Below the pieces are notes generated by a model. It had not been told where the DNA came from. It was given only the letters and a program-made list of their open reading frames with translations, and did no database searches. From positions 1,922,001 to 1,986,000 of the forward strand of contig NZ_CP075583.1 in NCBI RefSeq assembly GCF_023509035.1: 64,000 nt of DNA. The letters run 5' to 3'. This stretch comes from Janthinobacterium lividum. Lineage in GTDB: Bacteria > Pseudomonadota > Gammaproteobacteria > Burkholderiales > Burkholderiaceae_D. A program made the position numbers and the translations under genes. This document shows positions 19,870 to 30,050 of this stretch, piece by piece (the stretch's first letter is position 1; each line of letters begins with the position of its first letter).

Positions 19870-22106
19870 TGGGTGCCAATTCTCCTATCCTGGCGGCCGG
19901 CATGCCCGAAGCGCAGCACGCGCCCGGGGACCCGGCATCGGCGGCCGACCTGCCGCTGCGCCTGCGCGACGCGCTGGGACGGCGCAAGTCGCTGGCCAAC
20001 GCGCCGGCCGGGGACTGGAAGCTGCCGCTGATCGGCCATTTGCCACTGCAAAAACAATTGAGCATACTGTCGACGGTGATGGCCCTGAGCCTGGCCGCCA
20101 GCCTGCTGTTCGTGGGACTGAATACGCGCAGCGGCAATATCGCCTCGGCGCAGACGCAGCTGGCCAGCGATGCGCTGATGCATTCGCAGCGCATCGGCAA
20201 GGCCGCGCCGAACGCCGTGCAAGGCAATCCGGAAGCCTTCCGCCAGCTTGAGGAAAGCCGTAATGAACTGAATCAGGATTTCCGCCTGATGCTGCGCGGC
20301 GGGACGTATCACGGGCGCGATATCGGCGAGTCGCGTTCCGGCCTGCTGGCGGCGGTGGCTGACGCGCGCAAGAAATGGGCCAGTAGCGACCGCGCGGCCA
20401 GCACCATCTTGCGCCTGAAACCGGAGCTGGGCGAATTCGACAAGACCTTGCAGCAATTGAATGCGCTGTCGCCGGCGCTGCTGGCGCAGACCGAGGAAAT
20501 CGCGGCCCTGAAGGTGCAGCGCGGCGGCAATGCGCGTGACCTGGCCGTCATCGGCCGCCTGATGATGCTGAGCCAGCGCATGAGCCGCAGCGCCAGCGAG
20601 TTCCTGTCGTCGGGCAGCATCAGCTCGGAAACGGCGTTTTCGCTGGGGCGCGACACGACGTATTTCCGCACCGCCGTCGAAGGCTTGCTCAATGGCAGCG
20701 TGTCGCTGCAATTGGCGCCCACGCGCGACGCCGAACTGCGCGACCGGCTGGTGGCGCTGAAAGCCAGTTTCGACACGTACCAGAAGCTGGTCTCGTCGAT
20801 ACTCGACCGGCTCGACAAATTCAGTGCGGCGAAAAGCGCAGAGCAGCTGATCTTTAACGAGAATGAAGACCTGCGCCAGCGTCTGACCCTGCTGCAGCAG
20901 ATGTACCACGTGAACCAGGAAACCCTGGGCGTCGCTTTCTGGATGATGGTCGGCGGCGTGTTGCTGACCCTGATCGCGGCGGCCGGCATCGGCAGGGTAC
21001 TGCTGCAGGACTCCGTCAACCGCACGCGCGACGCCGAGCGGCGGCGCCAGGAAGCGGAAATCCTGCGCCTGCTGTCGCAGGAAAAGGAAGAGCAGGCCAA
21101 GGCCAAGAATGAGCAGAACCAGGCGGCCATCCTGCGTCTGATGAACGAATTGCAGAAGGTCGCCGATGGCGACCTGACGGTACAGGCCACCGTGTCGGAA
21201 GACATCACGGGCGCCATCGCCGATTCCGTCAACTACACGGTCGAGGAGTTGCGCGGCCTGGTGGGGAGGGTGACGGCGACGGCCGAACAGGTCAACCGCG
21301 CCTCGACGCAGGCGCAAAGCATCTCCAGCAAGCTGCTGATCGCGTCGCAGCAGCAGTCGCGCGAAATCCAGGGCGTCAGCGCCACCGTGGTCAAGATGGC
21401 CAATGCGATTACCGACGTGTCGAAGTCGGCCAGCGTCTCGGCCGACGTGGCGCGCCAGTCGGTGGCGGCGGCGCAGCAGGGTTCGACGGCGGTGGAAAAC
21501 GCCATCAAGGGCATGCATGAAATCCGCGAGCAGATCCAGGATACCTCCAAGCGCATCAAGCGCCTGGGCGAATCGTCGCAGGAAATCGGCGAGATCACCG
21601 AGCTCATTTCCGACATCACCGAGCAGACCAACGTGCTGGCGCTAAACGCCGCCATCCAGGCCGCCTCGGCCGGCGAGGCGGGGCGCGGCTTCTCGGTCGT
21701 CGCCGAGGAAGTGCAGCGCCTGGCCGAACGCTCGGCCGCCGCCGCCAAGCAGATCGGCGCGCTGGTGCGCACCATCCAGGCCGACACCCAGGATGCGACG
21801 CGGGCGATGGAAACCTCCACGCAGGGCGTGGTCGAAGGCGCACGCCTGTCCGATGCGGCCGGCGCCGCCTTGAACGACATCAGCCAGGTGTCGAAACACC
21901 TGGCCGAACTGATCCAGGGCATCTCGTTCGCCACCGGCACGCAGGCCGGTTCGGCCAGCGGCGTGGCCTTGAATATCCAGCATATCCTGAGCGTGACGGA
22001 GCAAACCCAGGATGGCACGCAGCAAACGGCGCAATCGATCCATAAACTGTCGATGCTGGCGCAGGAACTGAAAAATTCGGTGTCGCGCTTCCGCGTCGCC
22101 GCCTGA
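19869..22106 (+). CDS. pilJ: Methyl-accepting chemotaxis protein, PilJ-like
   Basis: A 745-residue chemoreceptor. It has a cytoplasmic start, a first membrane helix ([19 protein letters not shown], about residues 65-84), a large periplasmic region with PilJ-type helices, a second membrane helix ([19 protein letters not shown], about 357-375), a HAMP-like linker, and the signalling hairpin [19 protein letters not shown] variant ([18 protein letters not shown]) near residues 583-600. In Pseudomonas, PilJ signals surface contact to ChpA. The ATG at 19869 overlaps the pilI stop. Confidence 0.92.
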   Translation: MGANSPILAAGMPEAQHAPGDPASAADLPLRLRDALGRRKSLANAPAGDWKLPLIGHLPLQKQLSILSTVMALSLAASLLFVGLNTRSGNIASAQTQLASDALMHSQRIGKAAPNAVQGNPEAFRQLEESRNELNQDFRLMLRGGTYHGRDIGESRSGLLAAVADARKKWASSDRAASTILRLKPELGEFDKTLQQLNALSPALLAQTEEIAALKVQRGGNARDLAVIGRLMMLSQRMSRSASEFLSSGSISSETAFSLGRDTTYFRTAVEGLLNGSVSLQLAPTRDAELRDRLVALKASFDTYQKLVSSILDRLDKFSAAKSAEQLIFNENEDLRQRLTLLQQMYHVNQETLGVAFWMMVGGVLLTLIAAAGIGRVLLQDSVNRTRDAERRRQEAEILRLLSQEKEEQAKAKNEQNQAAILRLMNELQKVADGDLTVQATVSEDITGAIADSVNYTVEELRGLVGRVTATAEQVNRASTQAQSISSKLLIASQQQSREIQGVSATVVKMANAITDVSKSASVSADVARQSVAAAQQGSTAVENAIKGMHEIREQIQDTSKRIKRLGESSQEIGEITELISDITEQTNVLALNAAIQAASAGEAGRGFSVVAEEVQRLAERSAAAAKQIGALVRTIQADTQDATRAMETSTQGVVEGARLSDAAGAALNDISQVSKHLAELIQGISFATGTQAGSASGVALNIQHILSVTEQTQDGTQQTAQSIHKLSMLAQELKNSVSRFRVAA

Positions 22107-22146
22107 ACGCCGCGCCAGTCCAGGCGATTTCCTTACCGAGGCATGC

Positions 22147-25100
22147 ATGAGCACACCTGATAGTCCACAGCAGTCCAAGCCGTTCGACAGCGAACCTTTG
22201 TCGTGGGTGATGGTGGAAATCCGTGAAGCGCTGGGCCGCTCGAAAACGGCCCTGTTCGAGGCGGGTGGCCGCGAGCGCGAGGAACGCGCCACGGCCCTGC
22301 AGCATGCGCGCTCGCATCTGCACCAGGCGCATGGCGCACTGGTGATGGTGGACGTGGCCGGCGCCAGCCTGCTGACGGACGGCGCGGAACAGGCGCTGGC
22401 GCGCTTTCGCGATGGCAGCCTGGAATATACGCTGGACCATGCGCAAGTCGTCGCCGAACTGTATCAGGCCCTGACCGAATACCTGGAAGACCTGGTGGCC
22501 GGCACGCCGCCGCAGCCGACGCGTTTGTTCCCCTACTACCGCGACCTGCAAACCATGCTGGGCGCCGAGCGCATACACCCGGCCGACCTGTTTTTCCCGC
22601 CTTCGTCGATGCTGGAAGGGCACGCCATCGCGCTGGCAGAGACGCCCCTGGCGGCCGATTATCCGGCCTGGCGCGGGCGTTTTGAAAAGTCCCTGCTGCC
22701 CTTCCTGAAGGCGCAGGATGACGCGGCGCGGCGCCAGCACGCGGGCGACCTGCACGCCACCTTGACCCTGGTGGCCGACGCGCAGCAGGAGGCGCCGGCG
22801 CGCACCTTCTGGTTCGCCATGCAGGCGTTTGCAGGGCTGGCGGCCAGCGGCGAGGGCATGGGCACGCTCAACGTCAAACAGTTGTTCGGCCTGATCAACC
22901 TGCAGTTGCGCCGCCTGGCGCAGGGCACGGCCAGCCTGCCCGAATCGATGTTGCGCGACGCCCTGTTCTTCATCGCCGCGACACACGAGCCGACGCCGGA
23001 GGCACGCCAGCTGCGCGCCGCCTTCGCGCTGGAGGGACAGGTACCCGCCGACGTGGAAACGCGGCGCTACGGCCAGGTCGACCAGGATGCCTTGCAAGGC
23101 GCCCGCACGGCCCTGGCGCAGGCGCGCGCCAGCTGGGGCCGCCTGGTGCAAGCCGACCTTGATCCAGCCCTGGGCACGGATTTTGACGCATCGCTGCAAG
23201 ACGTGGCGGCACATGTGGAGTCCCTGAAGCAGCCGGCCCTGGCCAGCCTGCTGCGCGAATGCGCGGCGGTGGCGCGGCAAGCCGTGGCCAGCGGGCGCAG
23301 TGCGGCCCTGGAGAATGAAATCGGCATGGCGCTGCTGTTTGCCGATACGGGCCTGGAGCAGGTGCGCCGCCTGCCCGACGATTTCGCCGGCAATGCGGAA
23401 ACCATCGCCGCGCGCCTGCAGGCGCTGCTGGCCGGCGAAGCGCCGCCGCCCGTCACGGCGGGCGAGCTGTCGCGCCAGATCGAGCAGGGCCAGACTGTGG
23501 CCGCGCTGGCCGAGGATATGAAGACGGGCCTGCGCCAGGTGGAAAAGGTGCTCAATGCGTATTACGCGGATGCAGCGGGGGTGGGGGCGGGGGCGGGAGC
23601 CCTCGATGGCGTCGCGCCTGTGCTGGGGCAGTTGCAGCAGCAGTTGGCCGGGCTGGGACAGGAAGATGCGCGCGCCGCCGTGCTGCAGGTCGATGCGGCC
23701 GTGCGGCAGCTGGCCGGTGGTGACGCCAATGCGGATGCCAAGGCGGAGGCGCATGCCGAGGCGCTCGACGAGATCGCGCAAAATGTCAGCGCGCTGGGCT
23801 TTTTTATCGATATGCTGGGCCGCAACGCGCAGGCGGCCAGCGGGCGTTTCCATTTCGATGCCGCCGCCGGCACCTTCCGCGCCCTGCCCTTTGAAAAAGT
23901 CGCCGCCGCCGGCGCCGTGCCGGTGCCATTGCTCGACCAGGCCCTGGCGCCCGCCGCGCCTGCCGGCATGGATGCCGCGCCGGCAGTCACCGATGTCGAT
24001 GCCGAGATGCTCGACATCTTCACCGCCGAAGCGCGCGAAGTGCTGGCCTTTATCGACACCACCTTAGCCCTGCCGCGCGAGCAGGCCGCCAGCGGCGACC
24101 ACCTGGCGATGCTGCGCCGCTCGTTCCATACCCTGAAAGGCAGTAGCCGCATGATCGGCCTGGCGCAGTTTGCCGAAGCGGCCGGCGCCATCGAGCGCGT
24201 CATGAATACCTGGCTGGCCGAAGCGCGCTCCGTCAGCGATGATCTGTTTACCTTGCTCAATTACGGCTGGTACCAGCTCAGCGAATGGGTGGCCGAACTG
24301 GAAGGCGGCGCAGGGCGCGAGCGCGAGGCCGGCATGCTGCTGGCGGCGGCCGAGCGCGTGCGCGAAGGCGGGCCGTTCGAACTGCGCAAGCCGCGCCCGG
24401 CCGCGCTGGTGGCCAGCAATGGCAATGTGATCGGTTTTCCTTCCGCCACTGCGCCCACGCTCCACGAAGCGCCTGACGATAACCTCAAGCATGTGGGCGA
24501 ACTGCGCATCAGCCTTCCCTTGTACAACATCTACCTGGCCGAGACGGATGAATTGCTGCGCGTGCTGACGCGCGACTTCGGCGAATGGCGCCATGAACAG
24601 CGCGCCGTCAGCGCGGAGGCGCTGCAAGCCGTGCATACCCTGGCGGGAACGTCGGGCACGGTCGGCTTCCAGTCCCTGCGCGACCTGGCGCACGCGCTCG
24701 AGACGGTGATCGAGACGGTGGTGCCGCCACTGGCCGGCCTGCGCGCCGCGCAGCACGACGTGCTGGAGCAGGCCACGCAGCGCATAGCGCAAATGCTGCA
24801 GGCGTTCGCGCTGGGCGACCTGGCGCCAACGCAGCCGGACATGATCGAAGCGCTCAACACCCTGTGGCGCGCCCTGACGGCGCCGCCTGGCGAGAGCCAG
24901 GAAGACCGGCTCGACGCCCTGTTTGCGGCCGCTTACGCCAGCATCGTCGGTGCGCCGGCGCAGCCCGCCGAGCCGCTGGCCGACGCGCCGGCCGACGCAT
25001 TGGCCGAGATTCCTGCGCCGCAGCTCGAGACCTTGTTCGAGGCGACGTATGCAAGCATCGTCGCCGACGCGCTGCAGCCGGCTGCGGCTGATGCGCCGAC

Positions 25101-27480
25101 GCAGGCGCTGGCACACGACCGCGGCGCCAGCGACGACCTGTTCGACGCCGGTTTCGAGCACGCACCGCCGTTGGAACATGCGGCGCCGGAAGCGCCGGCG
25201 CCCACCATCATGCCGGCCGATGCGGCCGCGCTGCTGGCGGCGAGCGCCGGCATCAGCGATGAACTCGACCTCGATTTATTGTCCGTCTTCCTGGAGGAGG
25301 GCGCCGACCTGTTGCCGCAGATCGGTGAAGCGCTGCGCAGCTGGCAGCAGCAGCCGCACGACAGCGGCCAGGCGCAGATGCTGCTGCGCACCCTGCATAC
25401 GGTCAAGGGCAGCGCGCGCATGGCCGGCGCCATGCGCCTGGGCCAGCATGCGCATGAAATCGAGACGCACATCGAAAACATGCTGCATGCGGGTACCGCC
25501 ACGCCGCAAGCCTTCGAGGAATTGCTGGCCCATTACGACCATGCGTTGCACCTGTTCGAGCAGTTGCAGCAGCCCTTGCTGCCTCTGCCGGGCATGGAAG
25601 ACACGCCGGCCGCCGAACCGAAGGCGGCGCTGGTGCGCGTGCGCGCCGATATCCTCGACCGCCTGGTGAACCAGGCCGGCGAAGTGTCGATCACGCGTTC
25701 TAAAATGGAAAATGAAGTTGGTGTGCTGGGTGCTTCGCTAGCCGAGTTTTCCGACAACCTGGCGCGCCTGCGGCGTCAGCTGCGCGAAGTGGAAATGCAG
25801 GCCGAATCGCAGATCGCCTCGCGCATGGCCGTCGGCAGCGAGCGCGAATTCGACCCGCTTGAATTCGACCGCTTTACGCGCCTGCAGGAACTCACGCGCA
25901 TGATGGCCGAAAGCGTCAACGACGTGGCCTCGTTCCATGAAAACCTCAGCCACAGCGTCGATGCGGTGACGGACGACCTGGTACTGCAGGCGCGGCTGAC
26001 GCGCGAGTTGCAGCGCGACCTGATGCAGATCCGCATGGTGCCGTTTGCCAGCATCGCCGAACGCCTGTTCCGCGTGGCGCGGCAAAGCGCCAAGGAAGTC
26101 GACAAGCGGGTCAACCTCGATATCCGCGGCGGTGGCGTGGAGATCGACCGCAGCGTGCTTGAACGCATGGCCGCGCCCTTCGAGCACCTGCTGCGCAACG
26201 CCATCGTGCACGGCGTCGAGCCGCGCGATGCGCGCCTGGTAGGGGGCAAGAGCGAGACGGGCGAGCTGCTGGTGCAGGTCAGCCAGCAGGGCAATGAAGT
26301 GGCGATCGCTTTTTCTGACGATGGCGCCGGGCTGGACCTGGAACGCATCCGCGTCAAGGCGCACGGCGCCGGCCTGGTGACGACGGATGCGCCTTTGACC
26401 GACGCGCAGGCGGCCGAGCTGATTTTCACGCCCGGTTTTTCCACGGCCGACAGCCTGACGGAACTGGCCGGGCGCGGTTTTGGCATGGACATCGTGCGCT
26501 CCGAAGCACTGGCCCTGGGCGGGCGCGTGGAAACGCTGACGCAAGCAGGCCTTGGCATGCGCTTCACCATCCACCTGCCGCTGACCCTGGCCGTCACGCA
26601 AGTGGTGCTGCTGGCGGCCAACGGCAAGACGTATGCCTTGCCATCGGTGCTGGTGGAGCAGGTGCTGCACCTGAAAGGCGAGCAGCTGGAGCAGGTGCGG
26701 GCGGCCGGGCGCATCGAGTCGCACGGGCAGTCGCTGGCGCTGCATCACCTGTCGGCCATGCTGGGCGAGACGCCGGTGGCGCAGGCCACGCAGCGTTACG
26801 CGCCCGTGCTGTTGCTGAGGAATGGCAATGACAGGCTGGCTTTGCAGGTCGATGACGTGTTGGGCAACCGCGAAGTCGTGGTCAAGCACGTGGGCCCGCA
26901 ACTGGCGCGCATGCCCGGCATCGCCGGCGCCACGGTGCTGGGCACGGGCGATATCGTGCTGATCCTGAACCCGGTGGCGCTGGCGCAGCACCTGGAGCAT
27001 CATCCTGAACTGCTGTCGCAGTATGCGCTGGCCAGCAGCGAGCAGCATGCCGCTTCCAGCGCACTGGCCGTGCCAGCCGTGCGCGTGATGGTGGTCGACG
27101 ATTCGCTGACGGTGCGCCGCGTGATGCAGCGTTTATTCGAGCGCGAAGGCTACCAGGTGCTGCTGGCCAAGGATGGCGTCGATGCGCTGGAACAGCTGCA
27201 TGCGCTGGAGCCGGCTGCCATGCCGGCCGTGCTGCTGGTCGACGTGGAAATGCCGCGCATGGATGGTTTTGATTTGACGCGCAATGTGCGCAGCGATGAC
27301 AAGACGCGCGCCATCCCCGTCATCATGATCACCTCGCGCAGCGCGGACAAGCACCGCGCGCATGCGTTCGAGCTGGGCGTGAATGCGTATTTCGGCAAGC
27401 CGTTCCAGGAAGAGGAATTGCTGGCGGAGGTGCAGCGTTTGCTGACGGGGGCTGGGTCCGAAACATATCAGCAACCATAA
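22147..27480 (+). CDS. chpA: Hybrid CheA-type histidine kinase/response regulator, ChpA (PilL)-like
   Basis: A 1777-residue multi-domain kinase. An N-terminal FimS/HPt-like region lies in residues 1 to about 600. HPt sites follow at His661 (SFHTLKGSSRMIGL), His830 (VHTLAGTSGTVGF, where the usual Lys after HTL is Ala) and His1084 (LHTVKGSARMAGA). A dimerisation domain starts near 1171 (LVNQAGEVSITRSKMENEV). The HATPase domain has an N box LLRNAIVHGVEPRD near 1347 and G boxes SDDGAGLDL and GRGFGMDIVRS. A CheW domain spans about 1480-1610, and a C-terminal REC domain starts near 1645 with phospho-acceptor Asp1699 (LLVDVEMPRMDGF). It is the central kinase of the Pil-Chp system and last of the pilGHIJ-chpA series. 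Confidence 0.95.
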   Translation: MSTPDSPQQSKPFDSEPLSWVMVEIREALGRSKTALFEAGGREREERATALQHARSHLHQAHGALVMVDVAGASLLTDGAEQALARFRDGSLEYTLDHAQVVAELYQALTEYLEDLVAGTPPQPTRLFPYYRDLQTMLGAERIHPADLFFPPSSMLEGHAIALAETPLAADYPAWRGRFEKSLLPFLKAQDDAARRQHAGDLHATLTLVADAQQEAPARTFWFAMQAFAGLAASGEGMGTLNVKQLFGLINLQLRRLAQGTASLPESMLRDALFFIAATHEPTPEARQLRAAFALEGQVPADVETRRYGQVDQDALQGARTALAQARASWGRLVQADLDPALGTDFDASLQDVAAHVESLKQPALASLLRECAAVARQAVASGRSAALENEIGMALLFADTGLEQVRRLPDDFAGNAETIAARLQALLAGEAPPPVTAGELSRQIEQGQTVAALAEDMKTGLRQVEKVLNAYYADAAGVGAGAGALDGVAPVLGQLQQQLAGLGQEDARAAVLQVDAAVRQLAGGDANADAKAEAHAEALDEIAQNVSALGFFIDMLGRNAQAASGRFHFDAAAGTFRALPFEKVAAAGAVPVPLLDQALAPAAPAGMDAAPAVTDVDAEMLDIFTAEAREVLAFIDTTLALPREQAASGDHLAMLRRSFHTLKGSSRMIGLAQFAEAAGAIERVMNTWLAEARSVSDDLFTLLNYGWYQLSEWVAELEGGAGREREAGMLLAAAERVREGGPFELRKPRPAALVASNGNVIGFPSATAPTLHEAPDDNLKHVGELRISLPLYNIYLAETDELLRVLTRDFGEWRHEQRAVSAEALQAVHTLAGTSGTVGFQSLRDLAHALETVIETVVPPLAGLRAAQHDVLEQATQRIAQMLQAFALGDLAPTQPDMIEALNTLWRALTAPPGESQEDRLDALFAAAYASIVGAPAQPAEPLADAPADALAEIPAPQLETLFEATYASIVADALQPAAADAPTQALAHDRGASDDLFDAGFEHAPPLEHAAPEAPAPTIMPADAAALLAASAGISDELDLDLLSVFLEEGADLLPQIGEALRSWQQQPHDSGQAQMLLRTLHTVKGSARMAGAMRLGQHAHEIETHIENMLHAGTATPQAFEELLAHYDHALHLFEQLQQPLLPLPGMEDTPAAEPKAALVRVRADILDRLVNQAGEVSITRSKMENEVGVLGASLAEFSDNLARLRRQLREVEMQAESQIASRMAVGSEREFDPLEFDRFTRLQELTRMMAESVNDVASFHENLSHSVDAVTDDLVLQARLTRELQRDLMQIRMVPFASIAERLFRVARQSAKEVDKRVNLDIRGGGVEIDRSVLERMAAPFEHLLRNAIVHGVEPRDARLVGGKSETGELLVQVSQQGNEVAIAFSDDGAGLDLERIRVKAHGAGLVTTDAPLTDAQAAELIFTPGFSTADSLTELAGRGFGMDIVRSEALALGGRVETLTQAGLGMRFTIHLPLTLAVTQVVLLAANGKTYALPSVLVEQVLHLKGEQLEQVRAAGRIESHGQSLALHHLSAMLGETPVAQATQRYAPVLLLRNGNDRLALQVDDVLGNREVVVKHVGPQLARMPGIAGATVLGTGDIVLILNPVALAQHLEHHPELLSQYALASSEQHAASSALAVPAVRVMVVDDSLTVRRVMQRLFEREGYQVLLAKDGVDALEQLHALEPAAMPAVLLVDVEMPRMDGFDLTRNVRSDDKTRAIPVIMITSRSADKHRAHAFELGVNAYFGKPFQEEELLAEVQRLLTGAGSETYQQP

Positions 27481-27508
27481 CAGGCGTGCATCACCGCCCA
27501 GGAAAATA

Positions 27509-28141
27509 ATGAGCCTTCACGCCAAACTGAAAAAACTCGAAGACAAAGCCACAAGCAAAGGTGAGCATGCGGTCGCAGCAGCAGCAGCCCATCTGTTGCA
27601 GGATATCGACTCCATCGACAGGCAAATCAACTTCGTCGGCGCGCTGCACGAAGTGGGCTACCTCCAAAACTCGCTGAAGCCCTACTGGCATGCGTTCAGG
27701 GCCGATGAGTCAGCATGGATAGAGCGCTGCCTGTCCAGGCTGGTCAGTGCCGATCATGACTATTGGGCACTCGCCGCGCTGCTGGGATGCGATGGCCCGG
27801 CCACCATCGGCATCGCCATGGCCAAGGGATTCAAATCCGCCGCGACGAGGCAGTATGAACGTTTTGATAAACCCGATGTCCATGTCGATACCTTGTATTT
27901 GACAGGGGTGGGGAGGGTGCTGCATCCCATCCTGGAAGTCGGCTACGACACCCGGGAAATGATCAATGTCGACGTGGGAAGGGCGCGGGCGCTGAGCATT
28001 GACAATAAGCTGGACAGTGCGCCATGGCAGCCAGGTGAGCCGCTGGGAACGGGCGGACTTTCCCTTTCCATGCAGGCGAAACTTCCGCACGGCGCCTGGC
28101 GGTCGGTCTGGACGGCGTTCACGACAGGCGATGCGAATTGA
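27509..28141 (+). CDS. Hypothetical protein of unknown family
   Basis: A 210-residue soluble protein beginning MSLHAKLKKLEDKATSKGE with a Lys/Glu-rich helical start. No signal peptide, membrane helix, metal motif or nucleotide motif is visible. A middle block reads DHDYWALAALLGCDGPATIG and a late block VGYDTREMINVDVGRARALS. A possible ribosome-binding site (CAGGAAA) precedes the ATG. It begins 28 bases after chpA and may be co-transcribed, but nothing links it to pilus control. Codon use looks somewhat less GC-biased than chpA. Confidence 0.72.
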   Translation: MSLHAKLKKLEDKATSKGEHAVAAAAAHLLQDIDSIDRQINFVGALHEVGYLQNSLKPYWHAFRADESAWIERCLSRLVSADHDYWALAALLGCDGPATIGIAMAKGFKSAATRQYERFDKPDVHVDTLYLTGVGRVLHPILEVGYDTREMINVDVGRARALSIDNKLDSAPWQPGEPLGTGGLSLSMQAKLPHGAWRSVWTAFTTGDAN

Positions 28142-28177
28142 ACGCGGCAGCGGTGCGTGGCCTCGCCGCTTCCTGCC

Positions 28178-29641
28178 TTATCTCACCACCTTGACCACTT
28201 CATAGCGCTCCAGGGTTTCCTTGCGCGCCTCGTCGTGCTGCACCAGCGGTTCAGGATAGTCGCGTCCCAGCACGATGTTTTTTTGGTCGAGCAGCATGCG
28301 CGGCACCAGCCAGGGCGCGTGGATTTCCTTGTCGCCCAGCGCCTTCAGCTGCGGCAGGTAGCGGCGGATGAAGCGCCCGCTGGCATCGAATTTTTCCGAC
28401 TGTGTGATGGGATTGAAAATGCGGAAGTAGGGCTGTGCGTCGCAGCCTGACGACGAAGCCCATTGCCAGCCGCCGTTGTTCGACGCCAGGTCGAAGTCGT
28501 TCAGGTGCAGCGCGAAATACGCTTCGCCGCGGCGCCAGTCGATGCCCAGGTCCTTGATCAAAAAGCAGGCCGTGACCATGCGCAGGCGGTTGTGCATGTA
28601 ACCCGTCTGGTTCAGCTGTGCCATCGCCGCGTCCACCAGCGGATAGCCGGTGCGCCCCTCGCACCAGGCGGCAAAGGCAGCATCGGCCTCGGGCCCCGTT
28701 TCCCAGGCGATGGCGTCGTAGGCTGGTTTGAAGGCGCCGCCTTCCACATGCGGGTTTTGGTACAAAATCATGGCGTAGAAATCGCGCCAGATCAGTTCGG
28801 CCAGCCACACGGGCGCGCCATCGCCGCCGCCGCCCCGGTCCATCAGGTCGACGACGGTGCGCACCAGGTAGCGCAGCGACACGGTGCCGAAGCGCAGATG
28901 CATGGACAGGTAGGACGGCCCCTTCAAGGCGGGGAAATCGCGCGCCACGTCATAGCGGGCCACGCGAGCAAGGAAATCTTCGAACAGTGTGCTGGCGCCC
29001 GACATGCCGGTGGGAATGGCCAGTTCGGCCAGGTTGCTGGCCTCGAAACCCAGCTCGCCCAGGGTGGGCAGGGGCGCCGGGGTGCTGGTGCGCGGCGGCG
29101 CCAGGTTGGCCGCGTGCGGCTCGATTGCGAACGGCGCCAGGCAGGCGGGTTCGGCGCGCATTTTCTTCAGCCAGGCATTCTTGTATGGCGTGTAGACGGT
29201 GTACGGCTTGGCCGAGAGCGTCAGCACCTCGTCCTTTTCAAAGATCACCTGGTCCTTGAAGCTGAACCACAGGCGGGCGTCTAGCGTGAGCGCGGCGGCC
29301 ACGGTGGCGTCGCGCGCGATGGCTTGCGGCTCGTAGTCGTGGTTGGCAAAGACGGCGTCGGCGTTCAATTCGGCAGCCAGGCGCGGGATGGCCTCGGCGG
29401 CGTCCGCGTGCAGCACGATCAGGTCGCCGCCTAGCTGGCGCAGCTCGCCGGCCAGCTCGGCCACGCTGGCATGGATGAAATCGACCCGCCGGTCGCGGCG
29501 CGGCAGGGCTGCCAGGATGGCGGTGTCGTATACGAAGACGCAATGCACGGCCTGGCTCTGGCGCAGGGCGTGATGCAGTGCAGCATGGTCAAACGCGCGC
29601 AGATCGCGCCGGAACCACACCAGGGAAGTCTTGATTGTCAT
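28178..29641 (-). CDS. phr: Deoxyribodipyrimidine photo-lyase (CPD photolyase, class I)
   Basis: The enzyme splits UV-induced pyrimidine dimers using blue light and FAD. The 487-residue protein starts MTIKTSLVWFRRDLRAFDHA, the antenna-domain signature. The FAD-binding C-terminal part has FYAMILYQNPHV, GYMHNRLRMVTACFLIKDL, and the block ASNNGGWQWASSSGCDAQPY with YFRIFNPITQSEKFD, diagnostic of class I photolyases and close cryptochromes. Length is typical. It is convergent with the hypothetical gene at 27509 and has a 409-base upstream region. Confidence 0.95.
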   Translation of the reverse strand: MTIKTSLVWFRRDLRAFDHAALHHALRQSQAVHCVFVYDTAILAALPRRDRRVDFIHASVAELAGELRQLGGDLIVLHADAAEAIPRLAAELNADAVFANHDYEPQAIARDATVAAALTLDARLWFSFKDQVIFEKDEVLTLSAKPYTVYTPYKNAWLKKMRAEPACLAPFAIEPHAANLAPPRTSTPAPLPTLGELGFEASNLAELAIPTGMSGASTLFEDFLARVARYDVARDFPALKGPSYLSMHLRFGTVSLRYLVRTVVDLMDRGGGGDGAPVWLAELIWRDFYAMILYQNPHVEGGAFKPAYDAIAWETGPEADAAFAAWCEGRTGYPLVDAAMAQLNQTGYMHNRLRMVTACFLIKDLGIDWRRGEAYFALHLNDFDLASNNGGWQWASSSGCDAQPYFRIFNPITQSEKFDASGRFIRRYLPQLKALGDKEIHAPWLVPRMLLDQKNIVLGRDYPEPLVQHDEARKETLERYEVVKVVR

Positions 29642-30050
29642 TATTTCGCGTGTTCAGGGTCAAAGATAGGCTATTTTTTGCCGCCAACAGGGCTTTATGG
29701 CCGCTCACGTCGTGCCATTGGCGTCGCTGCCGCGGCAATTCAGTGTAAACTACCGGGTAAGTTCATGCTGCTTTATGTGCGACAGCGATTTTGCAATCAA
29801 TTTTACAATTGGCATTGAAATGTGCCTGCAGGCAAAGCGATGTTTGATATTGAACAAGTCATTGAACAAGTCGTCAAGCGTGCAGGATGTCGCCGCATGG
29901 CGCAGCGAATAAATAATTAATTTACAACATAACAAGAATAGCGCTTGGCAACACGATTCTCGCCGCCCAACATTCGCGGCAGGATGTGCCAAGCGTACGA
30001 TAGCGGGGTAAGCGAGACTTGCCAGCAAGCCCACAGAGAGAGCATCGCGT
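29642..30050. other. Intergenic region between phr and algH
   Basis: 409 bases between divergent genes, AT-rich from about 29750 to 29945 compared with the flanking genes. It should hold both promoters, but I cannot place them reliably. It contains the exact 12-base tandem repeat at 29849-29872, inside a tiny 26-codon open frame (29840-29920, MFDIEQVIEQVVKRAGC start). AGAGAGAG just before 30051 is a likely ribosome-binding site for algH. A minus-strand open frame over 29750-30202 overlaps algH and shows no family resemblance. Confidence 0.5.
29849..29872 (+). repeat. 12-base tandem duplication (ATTGAACAAGTC x2)
   Basis: ATTGAACAAGTC occurs twice back to back at 29849-29860 and 29861-29872. 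The unit is four codons long and repeats IEQV in the small open frame 29840-29920. It lies in the AT-rich region upstream of algH. Confidence 0.8.
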
